A stretch of 64,000 nt of DNA from Metellina segmentata (lineage: Eukaryota > Arthropoda > Arachnida > Araneae > Tetragnathidae). The notes below the pieces were generated by a model. The model saw only the letters and a program-made list of their open reading frames with translations, made no database searches and was not told the DNA's origin. Shown piece by piece: positions 44,576-55,775 of the stretch; positions within the stretch are counted from its first letter, which is position 1, and each line of letters opens with the position of its first letter. A program made the position numbers and the translations under genes. The stretch lies in assembly GCA_947359465.1 (NCBI GenBank), contig OX375876.1, forward strand, positions 68,702,998 to 68,766,997, read 5' to 3'.

Positions 44576-44610
44576 CCTGGAGGATTAAAATACACAGATA
44601 ATGTGAACTT

Positions 44611-44835
44611 TATGTTTTTAATACTACCGAAGTTAAATATGTATTTCTGATTACGCGTAAGCATATAAAGTAGAATGAATCCTAAAAGCGAATTAACCTA
44701 AACTGAGGTAAAAGAAATTGTTTATGTTTGCAATACTACCGAAGTTATATATGCATTTCTGACTACGCGTGCGCATACCAAGTAGAATGAATCCTAAAAG
44801 CGAATTAACCTAAACTGAGATAAAATAAATTATAA
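44611..44835. repeat. 112-bp tandem duplication
   Basis: 'tatgtttttaatactaccgaag' (44611) and 'tatgtttgcaatactaccgaag' (44723) start two copies that share 'gtagaatgaatcctaaaagc' and 'gaattaacctaaactgag' exactly. Few differences, so relatively recent. Confidence 0.92.
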
Positions 44836-46350
44836 TAAACAGTATGTTTACACCATAGCTTGGTGGTAATTTTTCTGTCAACTTCACTCAATATTTAAAC
44901 TCATAGAGTCCATAAATTATTGTTACGCATGATTCTTATAGAGAGATCTAAATCTTATCAACTATAACGAAAGTCATATTTCTTGCTAGAAACAATATTG
45001 TGAATTGAAATACTTTTCTCCACAAGGCTATACATATTTCGTCCATATAAATGTAGTTGGTAACATGTTGAAAATGTGTTGCATGTAAGTTTCCGAATGA
45101 TTTATAATAATCTTTCTTTGATCTAAATCCTTCCAATGAATAACTTTTCACCCATGAAGCTCAAGCGTAAAAAACATTTTATCAGGTTTTGTTTTCTTAC
45201 AATAAACGTAACACAAATAATAATTATCAGTTTTTTATGTAGCATTAACTTCGCGCGCGTAATGCGTAGAAGCGTGGAGAGCTGTATAATACCCCTTGAC
45301 GGTATGGGTTAAAAAGAATTTAGGAAGTCTACGAATCGCTTCACTGAACGCTTTTGACAAATTCATTCTATTAGGAAAAGAATTTATAAAAGAAAATCTA
45401 TGCGGCGAAACAAAGGATCAGAAAAAGGCTTTTTTAGTAAAATACACTCTCTCTCTCTCTCTCGCTCTCTGTAACAAATTAATTAATGCGAAGTTTAGAA
45501 AAAATGAGCCATTCTATTGAAGAAAATTGTAAGGACAAAGATAAGGTAATGAAAAGGAAAGAGAGAAAGCAAGCAAAGCTATTTATAATTTTAAGATGTA
45601 TTGTTCAAAGACGTAAGAACAGGACAGCCCAAAACAGAAGCGTCTGATCATTGTAATTATTCATAAAAAATTACGCATTTTCAGTAAAATATAATTTTTT
45701 ACGTGTCTTCAGAAAGATTAAATTGTTTTAAAAATTTTATTCACTGAGTTTCTGAATTTGCAACGAAATTTGACTTTAATCCTTAGTTTTAATTAGTTCC
45801 TCAGTATTTACTCTTACCAATAGATAAATGTTATCTCTGCTTTGTACAAGACGTTTTCTACTTAAGGCCACCATGTTGATTTAGAAGAACTTTTGAACAA
45901 GGCATTTTTAATTAAAATTCGTATGTATTGGTTACTCAATTCATGACATTATTTATGTAATTACCCGTATTTGTAAATTTTCCCGATCATTAACCAAGAC
46001 TCACTTTGTAATACTGACTCTTTCGACCACTTTTACATAGTGTTGGAAAACATTTCTGGGATAATTTGTTCAATTTCTTTGCGAAAGTTTTGTTTAAGCT
46101 GTAAAATTGTTGTCGAATTGTTAGTGTATATTAGTTTCCTTAAGTGGAGATGCAGAAAAAATACGGTGTGGTCAAATCAGGTGAACGAGAGTGACAATCG
46201 GAATCATCAGATTTACAGCAGCCCGGAAATCCGTCCAGAAGAATTCGCTTGTTCGCACGTGCGGTAAGATATGTTGCTCCTTCTTATTGAAAACAAATAT
46301 GAGTAGACATTGTTGATGAATTTCAAACGGCTAGAAATTTTGTTACATCA
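44836..46350. other. Unassigned sequence with a short (CT)n
   Basis: A 'ctctctctctctctctcgctctct' tract lies at about 45446-45472, inside an ORF of 74 codons (45296-45520) that has no recognisable domain. No other feature. Confidence 0.45.
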
Positions 46351-46705
46351 TAATGTCTTTCACAATTGACAGTATCTGCATTTTCTACCTCGAAAACAAA
46401 TAGTCCAGTAATACCTTCACTATATGAATTGGCAAATGACATTTTAATTGAATAAAAACTATGTAAAAAGATCAAATCAGAACCTTTAAAATTCGCATCG
46501 GTAGACGAACTGAAAGAAATCTTGTAGAAAGATCGTATTCAGTATACTTCGTCTATTAATTTCAGGAAGACATTTTGTAACACTACAGTATTCATAATGA
46601 ACAGAAATTGCATCTTCATACTCCAAAGTAAATGGTCCTATAATAACATAAATTGTCAAATTCCTTTAATACAGTAAGCACTGTGTAAAAAAAATTAAAT
46701 TAAAA
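46351..46705. repeat. Weak, diverged ~235-bp duplication
   Basis: 'ctgcattttctacctcgaaaacaaatagtcc' near 46377 resembles 'ttgcatcttcatactccaaagtaaatggtcc' near 46607, and both are followed by 'actatgtaaaaa' / 'actgtgtaaaaa'. The alignment needs gaps. Confidence 0.45.
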
Positions 46706-47334
46706 ATGTTTTATTTAAAAGTTATTCCAAAATAAAATGGGTGCTTTACATGAAAAACACTACTTGTAAGCAAATCGTGTGTTTTCACATTTCGAAATTG
46801 CTAAAACTATACTTAATACCTGATAAAATGTAAGAGGTCTTCAATCACAATTTCTGCAGTGAAAAGCAAATTTCTGATTCGCAATCAAACTTCTCACTTC
46901 ATATTCTCTCCCAAATTTTTGAAAGTTTGAAAATTTATATTTTGCATGCCATCAACATAACCAGTCTAATTTTTATCTTGCATAGAGATAGCATTATCTC
47001 TCATCTAAAATTTTAACAACAAAATAATCATATTCATGTTGAAGGAATTATTGTTGTAATAATCCCTGAAAGGTCATTTTTAGGTTCATTTAAACGATCT
47101 AAATCAGATTAAAATAATATCCCTGATGAATCCATAGATCAAAACTGGCAGAATAATATTTTGGGGTCTCATATTTTCATATCATATTTTCTCTCAAACA
47201 TCGACTCACATTAAACCCTCTAAGCACCACGAGATTACCAAGTAGAGTAGTATTGCATTTACCATACTATTACTTGCATTATGACTAAATAACCACATAT
47301 ATTCGTTGAGGCTTATTGGTAGTTAAATTAAAAT
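46706..47334. other. Unassigned AT-rich sequence
   Basis: Nothing recognised. Confidence 0.45.
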
Positions 47335-48310
47335 AGAACAGGAGAACAAAATGGGCTGTTGTTGACGGTTTGGGATATATCCCAGAAAAATCCAAGGACA
47401 ACCCATAATTTTGAACCACGGCTAGATGATGCTTATATTGTGTGGTTGAAAGAATCCTTCGAAAGATTATATTGTCCCAGGAAAGAAAAATTTGTTACAA
47501 CCTCAACTAGCATTACTGTTAGAAGCCGCGGTTAAGGTGAGATAGACAAAAAGCTGAAGATGGTGTAAATATACTTCATGACTCTAGAATTATGGCATAG
47601 GAAAGAGGTAGTTAGTTGCGTTTACGTCGAACTGAAGCAACATAACGAGTGTCCGGGATGAATACCAAAGGGAAAGGTCTGAAAAGGACAGCTGGTAGTT
47701 TTGAACCATGGGTCAAAAGTTGATGCAGGTATTGGTTGAAAGAATACTTTGAAAGATTCTTTTGTCCAAAACAGTCACAACTGGCTACAACTTCAACTAA
47801 TGTTACTGTTGGAAGCCATGGTTACGGTGGGAACATCAAATAGGTGAAGATGGTGTAAATATTAATGTAGTGACCACAGGATTTTAGAAGTAAGACAGAA
47901 GAAAGAGGTAGTTAGTTGTATTTACGTCGAACTGGAGCAACATAACGAGTGTCCGGGATGAATACCAAAGGGAAAGGTCTGAAAAGGACAGCTGGTATTT
48001 TTGAACCATGCGTCAAAAATTGATGCAGGTATTGGTTGAAAGAAAACTTTAAAAGATTCTTTTGTCCAAAAAAGTCACAACTGGCTACAACTTCAACAAG
48101 CGTTACAGTTGGAAGCCATGGTTACGGTGGGAACATCAAATAGATGAAGATGGTGTAAATATTAATGTAGTGACCACACGACTCTAGAAGTAAGACAGAA
48201 GGAAGAGGTAGGTTGTTGTGTTTACGTTTACTGGAGGAACACAATGGGTGGTCATGATAAATCCAAGGACAAAATTTCCCAATTTTCAACCACTGTCAGA
48301 TGACGATGTA
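47335..48310 (-). repeat. ~300-bp tandem array carrying a SINE tail in each unit
   Basis: Three full units and a partial one. Equivalent points 'gaaagaggtagttagttg' lie near 47603 and 47903, and 'gaagaggtaggttgttgtg' near 48202. Each unit contains, in reverse complement, the SINE tail ('gtccgggatgaataccaaag', 'ttttgaaccatg') and the 'ctttccaaagg'-type motif ('ggttgaaagaatactttgaa'). Units two and three are almost identical for long stretches, for example 'aacataacgagtgtccggga' at both 47639 and 47939. The first unit is more diverged. Confidence 0.88.
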
Positions 48311-48899
48311 AATACCTGGCACCCCACTCTCTAAGCATTCAAATTCGAAATCTTCTGATTGCTTATACGCAACTCTACGAATTGGCTATTGCGGCCCCTA
48401 AAAAAAAAACAGGAGGAAGAAAAAATTGTTATTCTGGAACGTTAAGGACCTATCTGTGATGAATATTATATTTTAAGGGTTAATTTAATATTATTTCTTT
48501 TTTCCATAATCTCTTTATCAAATTAAACATAGTATAAATAGACACGAATTTCGGTTTCTTTCAGATGGTAATCTTATTCATTAATCTTAAAAGTTGGCTG
48601 CGAAGAAACGTCATAAAAACATTACTACAGTTTTCAATCTCAAATAAACGCAACCGACCTCAAATATAAAAACCTTTTTCAGATGAAAACGGTAATTCAG
48701 GTGAACATTATCATAAATTTGAGTATTAAAGAAGGCCTACATCCAAGCTGAATAACAAAAAGAGTTCCGAACATTTCTAGCACATCTTATAGGTTTATAA
48801 ACTAGATATCTAAATTCAAACTAAAATTTCATGAGCCAAAACCAGCCGCAAAAAAAAGGTTTTTCCATTACAATTCAACACTCTTCCGTGCTAGAAATA
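48311..48899. other. Unassigned sequence
   Basis: The array edge fades near 48330. AT-rich sequence without recognisable features follows. Confidence 0.4.
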
Positions 48900-49560
48900 T
48901 TCCGTCTGAGAACCATAACTATTTGCGATGTAAATAGAGTGGAATAGTCGGCCATCACCATAATGTAATTTGAGTTCGTGACTCTTATGCAGGACATTAA
49001 TGGTAAGCCAAACATCAGAAACTCTCATTGTTATACACTCCGTCTTAGTGCAACGTTGAGGGGAGAAAAAGGCAAATCTCTCAAAGTATTACCATCATCC
49101 ACGTGCATCGCGTATTGATGCAAAATAACCGACAAATGCGTTCCCCTTAAATAGTAAGAAAATTTAACTCTTATTGAGATTAAATTCACATTTTTCCTCT
49201 TTCTTTTCCCAGACCGCAGCCGCCATTTCGAGAAGCATATTAAGGCCAGTAGACTGGCGTGTGAGTTTTGAGATATTTGGTAATCGCATTCATAAAAATT
49301 CGGTTAATGGTTTATGCATACAGTGGAACTGCGGTTTGAAGATGCGGCTATGGAGTTCCCGGCGCCGATGATTTTCGAGATCAGAAAATGCTATTTTCGT
49401 TTTGAAGCACTGCTTTAACAATAAATGAACCATTTGAGGTGGTTAAAGGGGATGTTACAGCCGTAAGTGCGACTGAATATTGAGGGTAATTGCTTTCAAT
49501 TTGTGTTGATGTGTCTTGCAGTTTTTGCCAAACAAATCAGGGGAGATGTGTTTTTGAGCA
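48900..49560. other. GC-richer, non-repetitive island
   Basis: Mixed-composition sequence with a stretch 'cccagaccgcagccgccatt' that resembles a 3' splice site (polypyrimidine then CAG) before 49213, followed by a 65-codon frame lacking any known domain. No similarity to repeats in the window. It might hold host regulatory DNA or an exon. Confidence 0.22.
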
Positions 49561-49920
49561 TCCGGAACTTAAATTGTATCTTTACTTTAACTCTATGAAA
49601 TCTTTTGTGGTTTTTTTTTATTTTAGTATTTAAAGCAAAATAATTTATTATCTATAGCTTAAACAATATTTAAATTCCTATTCCTCATTAAAATATTTGT
49701 TTCCTTTCTTCCGCGCTCTCTTGGTTTTCTTTGACATGATGGGGCTGTTAAGCAACAGAATTAAAGAATGCTGTCAAGTTGTGCAACCATTTACAAATTC
49801 CTCTTCAAATAGAGATACATTGTTACAATGTACCATTGTCAAAAAGAAACAGTGGCATACCCCTTAAAGTTTTGTAGTTGTGGTGCCAGTCAGGCAGGGA
49901 AAATTTGACATTCTAGAATG
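49561..49920. other. Unassigned AT-rich sequence
   Basis: Nothing recognised. Confidence 0.4.
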
Positions 49921-50240
49921 GCATTAGAACTAAATCATCATAAGCATAGCAGCTTGTCCTTATGGTCCAATTTTTCCACATGGTTTATTGATTTTTCTAA
50001 TCATTATGGTCAATTGTGGATTTTTTCGGCGAAACATTCAATTTTTTGGTATTTTAAATACTCATTCAATTTTTTTTAACCAAATAAAATTTATAAAACT
50101 CGCATTAGAACAAAATCATGACCAAAGCACCTGTCAGGTTAGCCCTTATGTTTTACTAATTTCTATTGTTTCAGTCAATCTCGGAGAACTATTTTGGTGA
50201 AGCTTACTTAATTCTTTGGTATTTTAAATACTTTCATTTT
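49921..50240. repeat. ~175-bp duplication
   Basis: 'gcattagaactaaatcat' (49921) matches 'gcattagaacaaaatcat' (50102), and 'ggtattttaaatac' occurs at 50048 and 50218. The copies are diverged and of unequal length. Confidence 0.75.
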
Positions 50241-51159
50241 TTAATAAAAGATAAGCAAAGAATATAAGCATAGAAGACAAGTATAATATATAAATAAATA
50301 AAAGAATTTTTAATTTAAAATGGTGTTTAGTCAAAAGTATTTAAGGAATTAGAGGTCAAAAGGTCACCTTGGATTTAGTCACTTACAGATTTAAAAGGTC
50401 ACATGTGGTCTTAAGGCAGATTTCCTACACCCGATCTAAGATATTAAGAAGAGGTAGGTATTTTAATTAACGTTGCACTAAGCAACATAGCCGACTATTG
50501 AGAAGAGATATTCTTTGAATTCTGATGTCTAGAACATAATCTTATTATGTTTGTAGAATTGCAATATACAGGCTTCAAAAGAAACAAAATATTTAAGTAT
50601 AATAATCAAATATACCTTGGAACTTTTTCGACCAATATGAATTCTTGCGGAATCAATTTGTTTTTATCCATGTACAACAAAGAAAGATCTAATAACGTTT
50701 CTAGTAGTAGTGTATAAAGGGAAACTAATCTACTGTCCGCCTACGATAACTGCTCAAACATATGTCTGTGTGTTTGCGGCCTATATGAGCGAGACATGTA
50801 AATTTTGAGTATGGATGACTGAATAAAATTTATTTTTTGACGAATATCGGTGTTGAAAAAATTTTGACTTTCTTCTTTCTTTCTTGCAAAATATTTAATT
50901 ATCAAAAGCGCTGCACTGTCATTTCATAATTTGAAAGCAACACATTAAAGAGTAAATCCTATTGTACAACAAATTATGAAGATAAAGGATCCATTCTAAC
51001 AAAGAATTCCTAAACAAAATGTGTGTCTGTTGAAAAACAATAAAGGATTAATCTTTGTATGAGTAATTTTGCTATTTTTTTAAATTAACGTCGTACTAGA
51101 ACAACTCAAAAAGTTATTGACGACGGTCTGGTATCAATCCCCTATGTAAAATATTCGAG
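50241..51159. other. Unassigned AT-rich sequence
   Basis: Nothing recognised. Confidence 0.45.
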
Positions 51160-51235
51160 GGCAACACCACGTAATTTTGAACCATGGTCAGATGACGGGA
51201 CATCCTTAGCTATCCTTATATGAGAAGATAAATAT
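51160..51235 (-). mobile_element. Short SINE fragment
   Basis: 'caacaccacgtaattttgaa' and 'ccatggtcagatgacggga' are the reverse complement of the central SINE segment ('catctgaccgtggttcaaaa' type). About 75 bp only. Confidence 0.72.
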
Positions 51236-52391
51236 TAGTTTTCAAGTTACTACAGTTATTGTATTTTGTGATAAAGGAAATTTCAAGTTTTATAGGGATT
51301 CAAATAGTTACCACCATCCCAACCTAAGCCATTCAAGTTTTACAGGGATATCAAACTGGGTTTTATGTATAGAAAATAAATGAAATCACGAAAACATCAT
51401 TTAAAATAAGATATTTCTTTAAGCCCAGTGAAGGACAATGAGACTCATAAAAAATGTAAACAAGTTTTACCTTTGCATATCTATACGTTTGTCTATAACG
51501 TGTCAATTACTTGACGTGGAATACACGTTACTAAGAAACGCGTTAACAGAGATACTATACATAATTAAGAGCTTTATAACTCAGAAAACAAAATATGCAT
51601 CATAAGACTTGTGAAAGTAAAATTTGAGACAAAATTATACCATCGGAGCCGATTAAATAAAGTGCCGGTTTAACAATTTATTTTGAATTCAAAGCTTCTG
51701 CAAAACACTTCTTGTCATTTAAAACTATCTAAACAAATTTTAAATCTCCCTAACTTCAAGAGAGTACACTTTCCTTCAAGACCAGTTAGGTTGTTCAACA
51801 CTTAACTCGAGTTCATTTTGAATTTTCCCTATGGGTCAAAGAGGGATCTATGTTAGATATTCGAATGGTAAAAACCGAATTGCGAAAAAGTAGAGCACAG
51901 ATCACTTCACGTATCTAGGTAATTTGCTTTTGCGATGAGCTGCATTTGAAAATTTATTAAATTACCATTTTCGTGTTTATCTCTATTATTAAATACATTT
52001 ATCAGGGTTTTTTCAATTTGTGGAGTACTTTATAGTCACAGTATATTCAAACGAATTTTTTTAGCTAGTTTAAAGTACTTTACAATTCGAAATTATGTTT
52101 CAAGTATTAGTAGTATAGTAAATGTAGGGTTCGTGAATTTAAAAAAAAAAGATACTCCATAGTCGTATTGGTTAGTTAGTTGGGTTTTAAGCAGTATGGG
52201 CCATGCTGTGACGAACTCCAGGCAGAAAAGAGTAGGGGCATGAGGGACATTAAACGGAAAGAGGTGATGGCAGGCGTAAGATCCTTTGGGGATTCACTAC
52301 TGGCACCCTCCTTCTGTCCGTGGAAGAAGAACCGCTGGAATTATAGCAGGGTCGCCAGTTTCCCACAGGACAATGCGGGTTCACTGTACAG
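51236..52391. other. Unassigned sequence, GC-richer at 52180-52390
   Basis: Short overlapping ORFs on both strands at 52180-52447 show no domain. The GC-richer end abuts the minisatellite. No gene called. Confidence 0.35.
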
Positions 52392-52990
52392 CACAGTATA
52401 AAACAAATCATTCTATATTTCATTACTTGAGAAGCACTGGACAGCACGTTTTATATAAATAATCATTTATGTCGTTACTTGCGTAGCGCTAGCAGCGTAG
52501 TGTAAAATAAATAATTTATTATATCACTACTTGAGTAGCACTGGACGAAGCAGTGTAAAATAAATAATTTTGGTGTCAAAACTTGAGTTACAATGGACAT
52601 CTCACGGTGTAAAATAAACAATTTTTATATTATTACTTGAGTAGCACTGGACAGTTTAGTGTAAAATAAATAATTTTGTATTTCTTGTGTATAGCGAGCT
52701 GGACAGTGCAATGCAAAATAAATCATTCTTTATTTCATTACTTGTGTAGCGCTGGGCATAACAGTGCAAAATAAATCATTCTTTATTTCATTACTTGTGT
52801 AGCGTTGAGCATAACAGTGCAAAATAAATCATTCTTAATGTCATTACTTGAGTAGCGCTGAACATAACATCATAAAATAAATCATTCTTTGTGTCATTAC
52901 TTGAGTAGAGCTGGACAGTGTAGTGTAAAATAAGTAATTTTATATTACCTGTGTAAAGCTGGATAACGCAGGTTAAAACAAGTAATTTTA
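52392..52990. repeat. 53-bp minisatellite, about 11 copies
   Basis: The unit reads about 'gtgcaaaataaatcattctt' then 'tatttcattacttgtgtagc' and 'gctgggcataaca'. Two adjacent copies starting at 52764 and 52817 (53 bp apart) are almost identical. Outer copies vary in length and sequence. Confidence 0.93.
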
Positions 52991-53905
52991 TATCAATATT
53001 GCGTCTCTTACGAGACCCCTAATCACACCATAGAAAGAAACTTCTCGTCTAGAACTTGACAGCAAAGTAATTACACTAATGGAAGTTTCATTCTTCGTAA
53101 AAGGACTTAATTTTTCCACTTTATGAAGCAGAAGACATTACTTCAACGCAACAAAATTATATCTTAACATTTTAAGCAAATACAATGCAGAATAGACCCA
53201 TGATAACAGATTTCCTAAGGCGAACAGATACTTCTTCAGCCCACGTTTGTCTCAGTCCTAGTAGTCCTTTACTTTCCTAGTGAAGAAGAGACTCTTGGGT
53301 CAAAGTTAAAGATTCGCGCGTGTTTCCCAAAATTCCATTTCAGACGTTCCCGCAGACGACGACTCCGTCGCATAAGTGCTCATTTACAAACACTAATGGA
53401 GACTGTTAATCAGAGTAAGTGATCCGGAGGACCTGAAAATCTAATTTCGACTTTTCGGATCCCTTCCCTTATCTTGCCGGGAACTGGGAAAGGATCTCGC
53501 CAGGTAATTGGCTTGAGACGACATTCTTTAGTTAACTGTTCTCGATTGCCCGGAGTCTGGAGCTTTTATCTGTCATGTTTCCAATGTAATGCACCGTGCC
53601 GACGGTTTACTAATAGCTTTTCGGGAAATAGTCGAGTTGGACGTTTCTGGAGGTGAGTTTCAAGTAATTCTCTTTCTTATTGGAGCATATGCGCGCGGAA
53701 GGCGTTAAAGGGGCCGTTTGGAAAAGAAATTTAACTAATGTTGCAGTCGGAAGTTTCTGGTTAAGTCGTCATCAGTTGGATTCCTTTGATGCATTTTCGG
53801 CGGATTTTTGACCTTATTGAAGGATTTCAGTAGGTCTGTTCGATGAAATACTTCAAAAGTAGTCACTCTGTTTAAACGCAACATCTTTATTTAAAATCTG
53901 ATGGC
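52990..53905. repeat. First copy of a duplicated segment, with a unique island
   Basis: 53000-53325 ('aaggacttaatttttccact', 'acttcaacgcaacaaaatta', 'cttgggtcaaagttaaagat') is repeated at about 54110-54460. 53826-53905 ('ttcgatgaaatacttcaa', 'gtttaaacgcaacatcttta') is repeated at about 54555-54630. Between these, 53330-53800 is present only in this copy. It is GC-richer, contains motifs such as 'ggtaattggctt' and 'tttatctgtcatg', and has no coding frame I recognise. Confidence 0.85.
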
Positions 53906-54640
53906 TCATTTTTTGTCATTATGCTTGTGTAGAGTTGGACAATGCAGTGTAAATTAAATCATTATTTATTTCATTACTTGTGTGTCCCTGGCAGTGCAAA
54001 AAAAAGTCATTAATTGAGATGCACTGAAAACAGCGCAGTGTGAAGAATACATTTTTGTCATTACTTGTAAATGGCAGAAGACAGTTTAAAATAATTCATT
54101 TTACGCCTATATTGCATCTTTCCTTCTGATGCCTCAAATCGCACCACAAAAACACACTGCTCAACTAGAATTTGGCAATAAAGCTCCTCGGAATTTTTCA
54201 AATAAAGCCTGGATACTAACACTAATAAAGGTTTCACTTTTCGTAAAAGGACTTAATTTTTCCACTTTATATGAAGGCTGAATGCATTACTTCAACGCAA
54301 CAAAATTATATCTTAACATTTTAAGACTACAAAACAGAACAGCTTCTTGTCTAAAAGATTTCCTAAAGTGAAGAGATACTTCTTCATCCCACGTTTGACA
54401 TAATTAGAAATTTCCTCCAGAAGAAGAATCTTGGGTCAAAGTTAAAGATTCGCTTCTGTTAGTATTCTAAACAGACGTCATCGTTTTAATACCTTTGACA
54501 TATTTTCTATAAGCTATGTATTTGTAAACGTGTTGAATTGGAAAACTCCAATTGGTCCGTTTGATGAAGTACTCCAACAGTACAATCATTCAGTTTAAAT
54601 GCAGCACCGTTACTTTAAATCTAGTACATATCTCCCTCAT
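53905..54640. repeat. Second copy of the duplicated segment, with its own 53-bp minisatellite remnant
   Basis: Begins with about four degraded 53-bp units (53905-54100), then the same flanking blocks as the first copy in the same order, but with the 53330-53800 island reduced to about 90 bp. Diverged at an estimated 20% or so by eye, so the duplication is old. Confidence 0.85.
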
Positions 54641-54711
54641 ACAAGAACAAAACTCCCATTTATGCATACACTACTTCAAAAATTCAGTATCCCATTGTTA
54701 CTAGGGATGCG

Positions 54712-55348
54712 ACATCGATAGCAAAACATCGATGTTCAAAATTAAAACATCGATGTTGATAATACATCGACCCAAAAACATCGAGATTTTTAAAATTCAG
54801 TGTATTTAAACTTTTCCCCCCATTTCTTAAAATTGGTTTAGCAACTTGTGATGCTACATCGGCAGCAAAACATCGATGTTCAAAATTAAAACATCGATGC
54901 TGATAATACATCTCCCCAAAACAATCGATTTTTTTAAAATTCAGTGTATTTAAACTTTTTTTCCCATTTCTTAAAACTGGTTTAGCAACTAGTGATGCGA
55001 CAGCGACTCCAATATATCGATGTTTTTTTCTATGTTTACATCAATGTTTAGAAAACATCGACATCGATGTCGCATCTCTACTTTTCAGACCCTTCATTCT
55101 TGGTCACTTTGGTCTAAAAGTATGTTCAATTTGCTGATTATAAAAATTATGCTACTTGGTTATTTTTAAAATTTTTATAGCGGTACTTTTTTCATTTAAA
55201 AATAAAACATCGACAACGTAAAAACATCGACAAGTATAAACATCGATGTTACAAAAACATCGACCCCAATACATCGATGTTAAATATATCGATGTTTTTT
55301 TTAAAACATCGATGTTTTGAAAACATCGACATCGATGTCGCATCCCTA
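54712..55348. mobile_element. hAT-like non-autonomous element packed with CATCGATG palindromes
   Basis: The ends 'tagggatgcgacatcgat' and '...atcgatgtcgcatcccta' are inverted, flanked by ATTGTTAC (54704-54711) and ATTATTAC (55349-55356), an 8-bp target duplication with one mismatch. I count nine exact CATCGATG palindromes plus many half-sites 'acatcga'. Internal copies of the terminal motif at 54850, 54994 and about 55075 suggest duplication or nesting. No transposase; the His-Arg-Cys-Phe repeat ORFs (54684-54911, 55152-55343) are translations of the palindromes. Confidence 0.85.
54716..54993. repeat. ~140-bp tandem duplication inside the hAT-like element
   Basis: Two copies begin 'gatgcgacatcgatagcaaa' (54716) and 'gatgctacatcggcagcaaa' (54850). 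A third start lies at 54994. They share 'aaattcagtgtatttaaact' and 'ggtttagcaact'. Confidence 0.85.
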
Positions 55349-55549
55349 ATTATTACCATAATCATGGGCTCATCTGTATGAGTTGTGTACCAGCTTCAAG
55401 TACCCGAGAAACTCTAGTATTCTTTTATTTTATCATGGAGTTTTCTGTCTTTAGTAAACACGAGAGTCGCGTTCCTAGATTAGTTTTCTTAGTTCCGTTT
55501 TTTGCTTTCATCCCACTAATCTGTTCTATCTTTTTTTTATTGGGGCTGA

Positions 55550-55775
55550 TGTACGTTAAATCTGTCATGACCTCAAATGTCTTTACGTTGGCGTGGTGTG
55601 GAAGTTTGGAGAGTTGGAACGATGTGACCTCGTCATCTAACCGTGGTTTAAAATTACGTGGTGTCTTCCTAATATCTTTCCCTTCTGGTTTTTCATCCTG
55701 GAACGCCATTAATAGTCCATTGTGTTTATCCAGTGCGACGTTAATTAAAATACTTATCTGCCCTCTTTTTTCCCG
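55550..55775 (+). mobile_element. SINE body and tail, headless copy
   Basis: 'gtacgttaaatctgtcatga', 'ttggcgtggtgtggaagttt', 'ctaaccgtggtttaaaatta' and 'ccagtgcgacgttaattaaa' match the 19877 copy. A 162-codon antisense ORF (55425-55913) simply crosses it. Confidence 0.85.

Noticed and set aside
54684..55343. Cys/His-rich repeat proteins (HRCF repeats)
   Set aside because: They are translations of the CATCGATG palindromes in a transposon.
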